64,000 bases of DNA. Origin: Flammula alnicola (taxonomy: Eukaryota; Basidiomycota; Agaricomycetes; Agaricales; Strophariaceae). Both the position numbers and the translations under genes were made by a program. This document shows, one piece after another, positions 30,560 through 42,449 of this stretch. Location of the stretch: the NCBI GenBank assembly GCA_015499995.1, contig JADNRV010000138.1, positions 1 through 64,000 on the forward strand, given 5' to 3'. The first letter of the stretch is position 1, and each line of letters begins with the position of its first letter. The notes below the pieces were generated by a model. That model had not been told where the DNA came from, searched no databases, and was given only the letters and a program-made list of their open reading frames with translations.

Positions 30560-32240
30560 CAATGGAATACGGTAGATAAATGTGGACGACGTCCTGATTT
30601 TTCTGCTGTCCCGACTTAATCCACTTGCATAACAAAGTTTTCCCTCTCTTGACATTTTCTCAAGGTTGTAAATACGTAAATGCGGTCGTAGTGTTCCTGT
30701 ACTCGAGTAAACCCAGAACTTCCCACCCCGACTGATGAAATGAAGATCCAGTTGTATTCAACCTCACCTTGACGATATGCAGCTAAATACCAGTTCTTAT
30801 ATGTTGTGGACTTGCTCAACGCCTTGGCGCACGCACACAGTCGATTTTGAAAACCGAGTTCAAAATGCGGCGCCATGTTTATTATCAATCATAACTTACT
30901 ATAAGCGTGACACCGAAATACATCGCTTCATTCAACCAAAAGCGCCTTCGACTAGGAAAATGCACTTCTCAAAGGAGGGATCGCCTGACTTCTTCCAGTT
31001 GGTATGAACTATGAATTGGGCCGATTGATAAAAGAGGTGCACATCGCTGATATCCGAATTATCTGATATTTCCATCGCTTCGTTGGTGCGCTCCCAAACA
31101 GTATGACGAGGTCGACGGGGGTAACTGTACGACCAAGGAACTGTGGCGCCGTCAGGCAATCGTCAGATACGTTGCCGCCGTTTGAGAAAGATGAGAATTC
31201 GAGAACGAAAGGAGCTCCTAGACCCACTGAGAAGCTGGCGTTGTGTAAGGATAGGGAACTTTCAGCGGCGGCTGGTGCAATAGGCGCCGGCGTGCGGCAT
31301 GGCATGTGACCAAGTCCATGGAGTCCACGAAAATCTATGAAAATATGGAGTTCTGGGTTCCTGTATATTCTGCCTGTATATTCTGCCAAATTCTAGACAA
31401 AGAAAAAAAAATTAGCCAGCAGCCGCCCAACAAAATGTCTAAGAGAGGTATAGAGCGAACTTCGAACCACCCAACAAATATACCAGCCCAACACTCTACC
31501 AAGTAAGCCATAGCTGCGTATATAATTATCCGTAGATGACTATTGCACAATCGAGCAGGGTGCTAGGAAAAGAGGCGCAATGTGCGATATTTTTGTTGCG
31601 TTGATGTGCAAGATCAATAGTCTATTTCTAATAGGACAAGTGCACCAGTCATAAAACACCATTCATTCCATATGGCTCGCGAAGAAAGACTGTTCCCAAC
31701 AGCTTCGCTAGTTCGTTCCTGTCAGAAGTAGGACTTATCGAACGGCATCAGCTCTGGAAACGGCGGCGTGTCAGTGGAAGAGATTCACAGCGCCTCGAGA
31801 TTCCCATCCAGAAATCCCTGTGGAATTCTCTCCCGGACGCGAAACTCGTTCCGAAAAGAAAGAGTAATTGGCGAACTTTCCATCCCAAAGCCGACGGGAA
31901 ACGGACATTTGATATCGCGAGTCGAACGCGGATATTATGCCGCAAGAGCAGCGATACTTGCAGACGCGATCTTTAAAACGCCAGACGACGAACAGATGAA
32001 TGAAATATTGATGAGTGGGGGATTGTATGTCATTGACGCGAAAATGATAGAACGAAAAAGAATAACTATGCAAATGTGAGCTCAAAACATAAGATTAATG
32101 CAACTGACGAGGGAATTTAAGTCCTAAAAAGTGTAAAAACTTTTATATGTTATGACGGACAAGGCAATGTTGACGCGCTGTCGGTGCCCTCCTTCCGTCT
32201 CTCCCGGCCTCTCCATGGTACCACCACACCAACCAAAGTC
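30560..32240. other. Intergenic; no supported gene
   Basis: Several open frames of 60-126 codons on both strands, none with a recognisable domain. An inverted, partly AT-rich tract near 30880-31010 lies between them. A frame at 31768-32079 (+) (SVEEIHSASRFPSRNPCG...) has protein-like composition but no exon partners. Confidence 0.4.
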
Positions 32241-32266
32241 AAGGACGTGATAGGGGAAGAAAGCAT

Positions 32267-32771
32267 CTACTCCTTGATCTTGGCGAGGATGTCGGAATCC
32301 TTGAACAGGAAGTATTCCTGGACACACGTGGCAACACGATGAGCAAGAGTATCAATCCCATAGACAATACGACTACGCACCTCCTCTCCGACCTTGATCG
32401 AGTTTCCGCCCCAGCCCGGCAGGAGAACGCGGTCACCAGCCTTCACCGCCGTAGGGATGACGGTGCCCTCCTTGTTGGGCGCTCCAGGTCCGACAGCGAT
32501 CACAGTGGCCTCGGGCAATGGGCTGCTCGTCGCAGATGTGGGCAAGAAGATGCCTGCTGCAGTTTTCTATATGAACAAGGTATATGAGGTTAAACAGAGA
32601 GGTTAAGGATGACGCAGCAAATACGTACCGTCTCGGGCTTGAAACGTTGCACCAGGACTCGATCCAAGAGAGGGATGACCGCCTTGATGGATTTGAAGGT
32701 CGCTTGGGATGCCTGGGCCACATGAAACTCTTCATTAGCGTATATTTGTTGCAACGAAAGTTACTTACCAT
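32267..32771 (-). CDS. HSP10: Mitochondrial 10-kDa chaperonin (GroES/HSP10)
   Basis: HSP10 caps the mitochondrial HSP60 chamber and assists ATP-dependent folding. The start codon at 32769-32771 stands alone: ATG is followed at once by GTAAGT. Exon 2 (about 32628-32710) reads ASQATFKSIKAVIPLLDRVL and VQRFKPET. Exon 3 (about 32383-32577) reads KTAAGIFLPTSATS, EATVIAVGPGAPNKEG, AVKAGDRVLLPGWGGNSIKV and ends GEE. The last exon, EYFLFKDSDILAKIKE, stops at 32267-32269. The P-L-x-D-R-V-L start, the mobile-loop KTAAGI(F/Y)LP, and V-x-A-G-D-R-V-L-L-P are diagnostic. The total of about 107 residues matches the family. No separate presequence, as usual for HSP10. Frame intact throughout. Confidence 0.96.
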
Positions 32772-33119
32772 TGAGACTGTAGGAGGAAAAGGACAGAAGT
32801 GAAGGGGACGAGACAAAGTTTGGTCGTGGAATGTTCGCGATTTTTTTCGCACCGAGAGCGTCACGTGAATTTTAGGAAAATGTTGCGGAAGCCGTGGGAA
32901 TTACTTATGCTAACTTACCTCCATGTTTACAATGTACATCATTGAATGTTCGGTTGCGCCAGAAAAAATCCAAGGAAAGCTATCAATCTTATCTAGACAT
33001 AATAAGCAAGCTCATGTGTAGACATCGAGGTACGTTCTATGTCTCATGGTTTGTATCATGCGAAACACCCTTGACAATGATAAGTTTCAAGGAGAAAGGG
33101 ATCATTACGGGTATCAGAC

Positions 33120-33990
33120 CCTACCTCACATCTTGCTACTTACGACGACAACATCGGCTCTGACGGAGTGGTACATTGGTCTGGCATAGACGTTACTGTT
33201 GTCCTTGAGGTTGAATCCAAAGGAAAATCAGGACCAGATTGTGTCGCCCAAGCGATTTCATACACATCTTTGTTGCTTCAAACGCGTCCCGATCGCGTCT
33301 TCGTGCCGAGTCTATACCTCGCCAAGCGTAGTTTCCAGCTCATCGTCAGTGACTGTAATGGCGCAATGACAAGTGAACTGCTATCCTGGGAGGATGTGGC
33401 ACATCTTCGACTCTTATTCGCCTTCGTCGTTCGTCTCTACGACCCTCATCCCACAACGATCGACCCCACCTTGCAGAGAAAAAAGCCCGCTACCGCGAGT
33501 GTAGGTGAACTTTCGATATAACGATCAAGGCCCCATCACACATCGAGTGCACTGGCTGCAGGATCCTCTATGTCAGTCCCTCTGCCGGTCGTCGCGCGCA
33601 TGTTTTCGTGAATAAGAAAAACCCTACAAATATTAACGGCCAGCCCATTTCAATTATCAAGGAGCAGTACTGACATGATTGCCATCGCTTCAACGAGCAT
33701 CTCAGTATTCAGCACATCCATGAGAAGAGATTCGTCCCGGGAGTCGTTAGGCTGGTTAGTTCCGAGGACGTCACGCGGGAGGACCGCCGACGAATTTCTT
33801 CATCTGACCGGACGGTCTCAATAGACCCAGAGCCGCCCAAACCTCGGCGCGGGGACTCAGACAACCCATCGACCCCACCCCCGCGTTACAAAGTCCGCAT
33901 GGGTATCGCCTCCAATTAGGCCTCTTCCATTTCAGGAGGCTCGATGTCTCTCTTTCAAAGTCGATCCTTCTATCCCTCGCGCATGACGAC
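33120..33990 (+). pseudogene. FunK1-like kinase-associated N-terminal region, truncated
   Basis: An open stretch at about 33140-33521 reads ...VVHWSGIDVTVVLEVESKGK, AQAISYTSLLLQTRPDRVFV, AKRSFQLIVSDCNGAMTSEL and LLFAFVVRLYDPHP. In fungal FunK1 proteins the region before the kinase domain has this pattern: 'W..v.v.vEvK', a 'Y...l...qp.RrFv..L.l' block, then 'l...DRsG...s...i...p..f...i..l......lG.dP'. No kinase motifs (HRD, DFG) follow; the next 450 bases contain stops and only short frames (KPRRGDSDNPSTPPPRYKV). This may be a decayed FunK1 gene. The assignment is by pattern and moderate only. Confidence 0.4.
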
Positions 33991-34167
33991 CTGCGTACCC
34001 CTTTGAAACCACGTTGGTCTACCACGATCCCGTCCACAACCCGCCGTTATCATACCTTGCGCCCCCGAACGACGACTCACTGCATCTACGGCATCTTGCA
34101 CCCACAGGGAAAACCCAGTCGTTACCTGGAGCTGGTGCCGATAGGGTACATCAGCAAAATAGCACGC

Positions 34168-34206
34168 CGCTAGAATGGCTAGGACTACAAATCCTAGTCA
34201 TTCTAT
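34168..34206. repeat. Short palindrome
   Basis: TAGAATGGCTAGGACT around 34170 pairs with AATCCTAGTCATTCTA ending near 34204 with one mismatch. It lies just left of the three-gene Plavaka unit and could be a terminal or subterminal sequence of it. A partial resemblance exists to the inverted sequence at about 42630-42660. Confidence 0.5.
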
Positions 34207-34440
34207 TTCTCCAGGAAATTTAATAGCGCCAGGCAACTATATCCGATTCTATCATCTGTCCTAGAGTGATAATTGTGTTAGGGCTAGCTATCTCAGCTAG
34301 AGCTGTCAGGTAACATAGACCTAGTTACTTGACTTGGTCTATCTCAGGCCGGCTGGTTTACTCAATCTCGACACAGGTTTCATGGCCAATAGAACATTCA
34401 TTAACACAGGTACTAAACTATACTACGTGAGAATATGATA

Positions 34441-37195
34441 TCAGCATTTACGGACACAACAAAAATTTTCATGCAAGCAGCTTTGTATTTTGTAAGTGGG
34501 ATCTACGGAGGAGTCGTCAGTGAAAGGAAATGAATCACAAAAGGTAACGTACCAGATTTCAATCAACGAACGAGGGTCCTGCGCCCCTTCCCCTCCTTCC
34601 TCTTCTCTGCTGTCTGGCCCATCTTCGACGAAAGCACTGGCCGCCTCAATAACCGCCTTCCATTTTTCCTCGCCAAGTCGTTTGGTAGACCCGGCCCATC
34701 CACGTGTCTTCTCACCCCATGAAGCATCGGCATACGGTTGGTAGTTGGGAACCCTGCGCTTTTTTCCGTTGCTGCTTTCGGCATTGGTAGGTGTGTCGTA
34801 GAGCTTGCCGCTCTTGATCAACTCTAGTGCGCGTTCAACCTGTGAATGTCATTAGAAAAAAGAACAACAAGAGACAATTGGAATACATACCACAGCTGCG
34901 GCCATACCCAAGGCTCCTGTTGGCTGACCATACTCCTCATTCTTAACGACCGTGTGGTCATGTGTCTTTTTCAGGTGTGCCGCAAAGGCCTGCGCAATCA
35001 AAGGGCTACGGAAGGCACCCTTGTTGGCCTGGAAATCTGGTGAGAGAAATATAGATACAGATAAATAATGTCTGCGCTCACTTCATCTTCCATATTTGCG
35101 TATATGAATCGATAGTCCTCGAGATACCATGCCGCAGCCTCAGGCACCTGTTCCTGCATAATGTTTTCATCTTCAAAAGCCTTGAGCACAACGCGGATGC
35201 CTTCTTTGCCCATTGAACTGCGCCAGTCGATAAGGGCGTCACCTGCCTGAGCTCGGAGAAAGGTATTAGTAGGATAAATATATAATCAAACTAGTGATAA
35301 CGTACAACTTGGGTGATAGCTTCACGGTGATCACTCTTCTGCCACGAAGACGCCAAGGCAGGGAAGGTCTGAGCCCAGAGACCTCCAACAATTTCATCCA
35401 TCAAAGCATTAGTAGCAAACGGATCATCAATCTGCCCAGCCCAATAAATGAGGCTACCCTTGAACTTGCCACGCCAAAGCTGATGATATGCCATGCTTGC
35501 AGACCCACGCGGAAACGGAAGTGACTCAACTCTATACCTAGGCTTCCTGCCTTGGGTGCGACCACTAGCAGATCGTTCCAACTTGACGGGCGCTGGCTCG
35601 AATATTTTGACGGTGGTGGTCTGAAAGATTTTGTTAATATAGAGAAAGAAAAATACATGGTAACGAACCTGACGCACCCCACCACGGACCCTGACCTGAG
35701 CGAACTCTTTGGTCTCTCGTGCAGCCTTGACTGACTCCATAGCCTCATCATCATCAAACTCCCCACCTGCAAACTCTTGATGAGGGTCGTCGTCTTCATT
35801 TTCGTCTTCATCTTCAGCCATAACAGTTGTGATGTTGCGTGCTGTGAAAAAGAGATACAGATAAATATGTAACGTCAAATAATCACATCACGTACTAGGG
35901 ACCAATTTAGCAGCAGCAGTGTTGCGTACTGTAATTAAGAGATAGTATAAAGATCACAATATAATATAATGAAAAACTCATACCAGAGATTGTCTTTGCT
36001 TTCTCTTGGGCCATTTTCTTCTTCCATCCAGCCAGCATGCCGGTAGCCTCCACATGTTTGGAACGCTTATCACTATTGGCGCTGCGGATGTATCTAAGTC
36101 AGAAATATGTAAAAAGAAAGGCAGGTGGCCTGACCTCTGTTGATTGACTGCAGAAGATTCGGGTTCTTTGCGCTTCTTGGTAGCGGTGCTTGTCATCAGG
36201 GCCATCCCAGTGCCAGTAATGGGTGGCGCAGTGCGAGCACCATTGACTGCCCTGCGAAAATCGCCACGCTGGGCTTTCTAAAGTCAAATATAAGTAAAAT
36301 TAGATAACATGCAATGCGTATATGAACCAAGAGAAACTTGCCTTTGCCAATGCCTTCGTTTTCAAGTGAGCGTGTTCGTGAAGGTGGAAACCAGAAGAAT
36401 CGCTGTCACGGTCGGAGTCTGATTTGTCGCGTTGATCCATCACATAATCCTGATCCTTATCGGAGTCATGGTCGTCTTCATCCTCTCCCAGACCAAGTCC
36501 ATCGCTCATGGAGGACTCCGTGTCGACAATAGAATCCTCAGGTATGTCGAGCGAGTCATCTACAGCCTCGACTCCAGCATGCTCATCATCACCCTCAACA
36601 GGAAGGATAGCCTCACCATGATCACTTCCACTACACTCATCACCGACAGGACAATTCCCTCCAGCCTGAGCTGGGACAGCTGGCGGTATCTTCCATCCAG
36701 GTGGGAGGACTCGCTGGAAAAAACTCACATCAGCACATGTGGTACGTGGATGCATGCAAATTAAAATTTACCTTGGCCTTCGCTGACTTCGATCCCTGGA
36801 CATCAGGTTGGATGGCGGGATCTGGCTCAACATGCAACTCTCTGCGTGCATCCTTGCGAATGAGAAAAAAAAGAACTCAGTGCATTGATAGGTTCATAAG
36901 CATATAATTTTTTTTTTACCTTGCATTTAACTGACTTTGGTGTGTAAAGATCAGGACGGGTCGCAGCCTTGGTAAGGGCTTGATCTTCCTTGCGAAGACG
37001 ATCTTCGTACTCAGCCACACGTGTCTTTTGTTGTGCTTTGGCGGTTGTGGTTTTCTCTGTTGCCTTGGCTGCTGCCTTGGCTGCTTCTTCCTTGTTCTGC
37101 TTCACCTGAGCCGAGGAGCGACGTCTGACATTGGAAAGAAGTGTGTCTGTACTTTCCCGACTAGCAACTGCCTGGCGCTGGGGCCGGACGGACAT
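34441..37195 (-). CDS. Plavaka-flanking hypothetical nuclear-style protein (DUF6532-like C-terminal region)
   Basis: Start ATG at 37195. Exon 1 encodes a Lys/Ala-rich coiled coil (QNKEEAAKAAAKATEKTT, EYEDRLRKEDQALTKAA). Later exons add Asp/Glu/Ser tracts (DEDDHDSDKDQDYVMDQRDK), a basic patch (TATKKRKEPE) that could act as a nuclear signal, and near 35290-35470 and 34820-35200 a folded-looking domain: MAYHQLWRGKFKGSLIYWAG, LWAQTFPALASSWQ, YLEDYRFIYAN and KGAFRSPLIAQAFAAHLK. The last pattern resembles fungal DUF6532 proteins, an assignment I hold loosely. The end is either a TGA after the last intron or the stop at 34441. One intron near 36280-36341 uses a GC donor (AAAG|GCAAGT). Its start lies only 221 bp from the transposase start, divergent, which suggests a shared promoter and membership of one mobile unit. 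Confidence 0.65.
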
Positions 37196-37416
37196 CTTGA
37201 CAGAAGGGGTTACGGAACGAGAGAAAAAGAGTTGTGTGTCGAGAGGAAATAAGGTTTAGAAAAAATCGTAAGTTTCCAATTTGCAGTCCGACAGCCAGCT
37301 CAAGGATTAACCATATTCCACTGTGCCGTCCAGAGATTACACATCACACTTACATATTGCAATTCATTTTTTCAACGTACAACGTCGCGTTCAAGTTCTA
37401 TCCCAAAACCTACACC
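37196..37416. promoter_or_regulatory. Short divergent intergenic region, probable bidirectional promoter
   Basis: Only 221 bp separate the start codons of the minus-strand gene (37195) and the Plavaka transposase (37417). Both transcripts must start within this stretch. No canonical TATA box stands out; pyrimidine tracts occur near both starts. Confidence 0.6.
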
Positions 37417-40400
37417 ATGCCTGGCTTGTTCAAATTTGCGTGCATTTTTGCTGCTCAAGGGTGTAAACGGCGATTCAGAAGTCAGCGCGGCCGTACGACT
37501 CACGTTCGAACATTCCACACAAATCACAATGTTGTTGAACAAACTCAAAGGCGTTCTGCGCCAAATACCGCTGAGCGTGCAGGCTCTGAAGAAGTCATCA
37601 TATCCGACGACTTTTTCGATGGTGATGCCTTCTCGGATCGAGAACCAGAAGCCCAACAACCCTTGCGCTCTCCGTCTCCCGAGCCACAGTCATTACCTTC
37701 TGGACGCAAGCAAATTATTCATCCACACTTGAACGGTTAGTGCCAAGCTTTTTGACTACATCTATGGACCTTAAACCTGCCCACCAGGCCTTCCCTGTGA
37801 CGACAAAGGTGAATTTCTGCCACCTGGAACTCCACCTATACCGCGCTCAGCTGCCATGCCCGAAAATTGGGATCCGTTTGATGATGAGCTCCAGTTCCGA
37901 ACTGGAGATTTCTTATATCGGAAGGCAGAGATGTCTGCTGGGGATATCGATAACCTGATGGATATATGGGCTCTGTCGAAGTCCGAGGAGAACAGCTATA
38001 CTCCTTTCTCATCTCACGAGCATATGTATGCTGCAATTGATGCAATCAAACACGGAGACGCACCTTGGAAATCATTCACGACATCCTATGTTGGCCAGCT
38101 ACAACCCGACGCACCAAGCTGGCAACTGGCCGATTATGAAGTATGGTATCGCGATCCAAGTGTCGTCCTGAAGAACATACTCGATAACCCCGATTTCGAT
38201 GGCGAGATCGACTATGCACCTTTCATAGAAGTTGATGAATCAGAAAAGCGACATTGGAATGAGTTCATGTCAGGGAATTTTTCCTATCGGCATGCGGTGT
38301 GTTCCCATTGGGATTAGATTTGAGCTTGGAAATTTACTCATCTTTTCTTTCTAGACTGACATATATGAAGCCGATAACAGCACAGAAGGTGCCATGTATT
38401 GTCCCGTTATCCTCGGCGCTGACAAGACTACTGTTTCGGTTGCGACTGGCAGTGTGGAATACCACCCACTATACCTTTCAACTGGTGCTATACATAATAC
38501 TGCACGTCGGGCCCACCGCAATGCTGTGGTACCTATCGGGTTCTTGGCTATTCCAAAATGTGCGTCTGTTTGAAGTTTTTTGGTCTGTGTCACAGCTCTG
38601 ACCTTCAGATTTGTAGGTGATCGAAAAGAAGATAATACAACATTATTCCGCAAATTCAAGCGACAGCTTTATCACGCCTCGATTTCGACTATCCTCAGCT
38701 CTCTTCGTGCAAGCATGTCAAAGCCTGTGATTCGTCGCTGCCCCGATGGTCATTATCGAAGGGTTATCTATGATCTTGCCGCATTCATCGCCGACTACCC
38801 GGAGCAAGTTTTGTTGGCAGGAACGGTCCAAGGGTGGTGTCCTAGGTTTGAGATCTTCACCTTGTCCATTTAATGTAGCACTTATCGAACTATAATAGAT
38901 GTACGGCTCTACCGGACAACCTTGATGGGTTACGTGGTCGACGGACCCGTGGCTTCACGGATGAGCTACTCGACACCCTAGCATCAAAGATGCTATGGGA
39001 TGAATATGGCATTGATGACGATATTTTGGTGAATAGGAATCCTTTTGAATATCTGCGAATGCACTCATAAACTCCTGCAGCCTTTTACGCATGACTTCCC
39101 CCGTGCGGACATCCATGAAATTCTTACCCCTGATTTGCTTCACCAGATTATCAAAGGGACCTTTAAAGACCATTTGGTAACTTGGGTAGGCGAGTATCTC
39201 ATCCTCGAACACGGAGAAGCACATGCGAACGAAATAATGGATGACATTGACCGAAGGTAAGCTGTTTAAATATCTTTGTCTTGGCCCACTTTAGTCTCAT
39301 CTGTTTTAGAATCGCAGCATCGCCTCTTTTTCCTAAGCTGCGCCGCTTTCCTCATGGTCGTCGATTCAAGCAGTGGACGGGTGATGATTCCAAGGCGTTG
39401 ATGAAGGTAAGACCAGTTTATGAGGTTTCGTCTAGTTGCTCAGATTTGATCATTAAGGTCTACATCGCCGCCATCTGTGGCCATGTTCCAGATGATATGG
39501 TCCGCACCTTCTCTGCCTTTCTCGATGTCTGCTATCTGGCACGTCGGTCAGATATCAGTGAAGCAACCCTCAAAGCATTTGATATTGCTCTTGCCAAGTT
39601 CTACACATATCGTGAAATCTTTCGTACCAGTGGAGTTCGGCCCACTGGATTTTCTCTTCCTCGTCAACATTCACTTTCCCACTACCACCACCTCATTCAA
39701 GAATTCGGCGCACCAAATGGCATCTGCTCATCGATCACGGAATCGCGTCACATCACAGCAGTCAAAAAACCTTGGCGATGCTCTAATCGATATGAAGCTC
39801 TGGGCCAAATGCTTCTAGGGCTGAGCGTGGGTGCACCCGCAGGTATTTCGCAGGTAGTGGTATTTAACTTGTAGCCCCGAATTTTCTGAAAATTTTGCAA
39901 TTTCTTTGGTGCAAATCCATTGAGAACTGACTGAGTTATGCTTTCACCAAGTTTGAGCCAAAACTCTTGAAAAATGCGGCTGTGCTGCACCAAACTTCCC
40001 TTTTTGAGATCCGTGGGTCAATTTTGACGTATTTGGTATGCTGTGAGATCACCTTTGAGCACAAGGACTTCAAACTTGGTAAAAGCATAACTCAGTCAGT
40101 TCTCAACGGATTTGCACCAAAGAAATTGCAAAATTTTCAGAAAATTCGGGGCTACAAGGTAAATACCACTACCCGCGAAATACCTGCAGGTGCACCCGCA
40201 CTCAGCCCTAAATGCTTCTAACCAACCAGAGGCTGGACAAACTCCATGCAGCGCGAGTGAATTTCGAAAGTCGAGGGATGCTTCCACCCTCTTCAGCTCC
40301 CAGACGACATCAAAAAACAATAGACGACGATGGAAATAACTCGGATAATGACGGAGAGGTGGTGGATCATTCACCAGCAGTGCGCCACGTTGAGATGGTT

Positions 40401-41145
40401 GAGGGAAATGTGGTGTTGGCCTGGACACGTAGTGCGTTTTAAGGTTTTTGTCCTTTCTAACTGCTTCCTGATTACAATTTCCCTCTCTTGCAGTCTGGGG
40501 CTATCCACGGCAGCTAGAAGATCTTGCAGCCCACATTCAAGAACCTCGGCTTCCAGAGCTCACGCGCCGTTTTCTGTTTGACCAACTCAACACCAACATT
40601 TCATCTGACGATGTCACCCTCGACGAATGTCCTTCGATCTCTAGCAAAATATCCGTGTTCCATTCTGCTGTCGCAACATTCTTCGCACCAAGTGATGAAT
40701 GCGGCCTTCGTGGGATGTTGCGTGAGCGCATTCGATCTTGTCCAAGTTGGCGAAAGAAGGGCCCACGTCGTGACTGCGCATTTGTTGTCGAGGATGAGGA
40801 TAAGCCAGGCATGAAGGGGATGAATGCGGCTCGTGTTAAGCTACTCTTCTCCTTCACGCATCAAGACAAAAGCTATCCATGTGCCCTCGTCGAATGGTTC
40901 TCGACCGTTGGGAGATCTCGAGACAGTGTAACAGGGATGTGGAAAGTTCGCCCCGACACCAGACAGAATCATCGGTTACAGGCCATCATTCACCTGGACT
41001 CTGTGCTCCGTGGAGCTCACCTTCTTCCTGTATTCGGCGGTGAATTTCTGCCAGTGAATTTCTCATATGAAGATTCTCTAGATGCATTCGCAACCTACTA
41101 CATTAATCACTTTGCTGACCACCATACTCATGAAATTGTATTTTA
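37417..41145 (+). CDS. Plavaka-family DNA transposase, interrupted by a MITE
   Basis: Plavaka elements are basidiomycete cut-and-paste transposons of the CACTA-like (CMC) group. The start at 37417 is followed by a C2H2-like finger (CIFAAQGCKRRF ... HVRTFH). The family core is spread over several exons: DFDGEIDYAPF, GAMYCPVILGADKTTVSVAT, EYHPLYLSTGAIHNTARRAH and VVPIGFLAIPK (38360-38560), then CTALPDNLDGLRGRRT, DDDILPFTHDFPRADIHEIL, PDLLHQIIKGTFKDHLVTW, and FPHGRRFKQWTGDDSKALMK. The end includes ESRHITAVKKPW and a C-terminal region with KRGPRRD-like basic and Asp-rich parts, stopping at 41143-41145. Acidic residues in D-x-TTVS, D-L-L-H and GDDSK blocks are candidate catalytic positions. A 395-bp MITE (39816-40210) splits the sequence inside LGQML|LTNQR and brings stop codons. 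Removal of the MITE plus one target copy restores frame, so it was open before the insertion. Confidence 0.9.
39816..40210. mobile_element. 395-bp hAT-type MITE inside the Plavaka transposase
   Basis: Termini are TAGGGCTGAGCGTGGGTGCA and its inverted partner ending CTCAGCCCTA. An 8-bp target duplication AATGCTTC flanks it (39808-39815 and 40211-40218). The TAGGG tip plus an 8-bp duplication are typical of hAT elements. The arms stay complementary for about 140 bp (for example ACTGACTGAGTTATGC against GCATAACTCAGTCAGT), with about 115 bp of unpaired centre. No transposase is coded, so it depends on an element elsewhere. It shares internal motifs with the MITE at 43311-43707. Confidence 0.95.
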
Positions 41146-41170
41146 ATTTCAAGCAATCATATTGACGGTT

Positions 41171-42069
41171 TCATTCACGGGAAATTCTAAGGAACCGTTT
41201 GTATCTACGATATATGTCATACCGAACTGCATCAAGAGCCGCAAGCTGCTTGGCTAGCTTCGCGGCGATCCTTCCTGCTTTCCTCGGAGCCACATATGTA
41301 CGAGAGTGGGCGGGCAAGAAAAACATTGTCGAGGCTGAAGGTGGCGAAGGTGACGTTGCAGTGCGGCGGGGTACAGTCGGTGCCGCAGAAGGAGAGGGTG
41401 GCATTGGTGGTGGTGGCGGAAGCAAATTTGCGACTGGTAACTCGGACTCGGACTCGGACTCAGTCTCGGACTCAGTCTCTGATAGAGTTGTTGCATTCTT
41501 GAATGGATGGTAATTAGTTTGTGTATAATACTGAAAATTAATGAGACATACCTTCTGTTTGATGAACTCTGCATAATCCTCTTCTAACTGATGAAGCAAA
41601 CCACGTATCGTTTCTTCGTGAGGTCCCATCTGACTCGGCGAGAACATGAAGTTGAACCTGTGGAATCCATGCTCGTTGAGCCAGGAGTCCACAAATTCAT
41701 CAGGCAACTGTAGCGCATCTAGAGGATCGACCTCTGGCGGCATCCATGACTGGGTAAAGGGGTGGAAAACCTGTCGAGAAAGTGGCGACAGTGGGGATGT
41801 TGGCGTGGCCTGCAAGGATCCAGGATACGCAGACGGGGAAGAAAACGGCTGGTGGAAGTTGTCTGCATCATAGGCAGCTGTCTGCTCATCAAGTTGAAGG
41901 GGCTCGTGTTCGTCGACATCTGGCAATTGTAGCTGAAATTTTCATCAGTTAAAAGTGGATTGAACAAGAAAATATGAGACGGTACCTCGTGTTCAGACAT
42001 AACTGAACTCTCTATGACGTCCTCCGGGTTGTACCAGCTATCACCGGGGTCATCTTTGTGGGCGAACAT
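41171..42069 (-). CDS. Acidic Pro/Ser-rich protein of the Plavaka unit, function unknown
   Basis: The start at 42069 gives MFAHKDDPGDSWYNPEDVIE. After an intron (about 41936-41988) come LQLPDVDEHEPLQLDEQTAA, PPEVDPLDALQLPDEFVDSW and FNFMFSPSQMGPHEETIRGL. A second intron (about 41516-41568) leads to a Ser-Glu repeat (SETESETESESESE) coded by a TCGGAC-type hexamer at 41443-41480. A poly-Pro tract follows, then a basic C-terminal helix (RKAGRIAAKLAKQLAALDAV ... YRRYKRFLRIS). The stop at 41171 lies 25 bp from the stop of the transposase, tail to tail. The acidic front and basic rear resemble a DNA- or chromatin-associated accessory protein, but this is inference. No known domain recognised. Confidence 0.7.
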
Positions 42070-42335
42070 GGTGGCAAGAGAGAGAGAGGTGGGCGAGGCA
42101 AAAGTCGGCCAGTAAACAATGATCAACAGTGCTTGAAAAGCAGTGGATCAACGTTAGAGAGGGGGCACCGACGATACCCCTGGCGGAGGTCACAGCTTGG
42201 CGATTGACATGTACAAAGCCCATCTCCGATTCGCACCCGGGAGCTCAAGTTCGACTTGTTGAAAAGAAAGAAATCTAGGATAAAAAGGAAAGAAACGTAG
42301 TTAGTAGGCATTTTGATCAAGAAGTGCTGGCGTCC

Positions 42336-42409
42336 GAAGGCACTTCCGATCCAAACGAAGTGGGGGCATAAGGAAGGCACTTCCGATCCAAACGAAGTGG
42401 GGGCATAAA
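42336..42409. repeat. 37-bp tandem repeat, two units
   Basis: Unit GAAGGCACTTCCGATCCAAA... at 42336-42372 is repeated exactly except for the last bases at 42373-42409, followed by a partial third start (GAAGGCAG). It lies just upstream of the acidic Plavaka-unit gene and could be subterminal to the element. Confidence 0.9.
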
Positions 42410-42449
42410 GAAGGCAGAACTCACCTTGGGAGGTTCTCATATGAACTCA

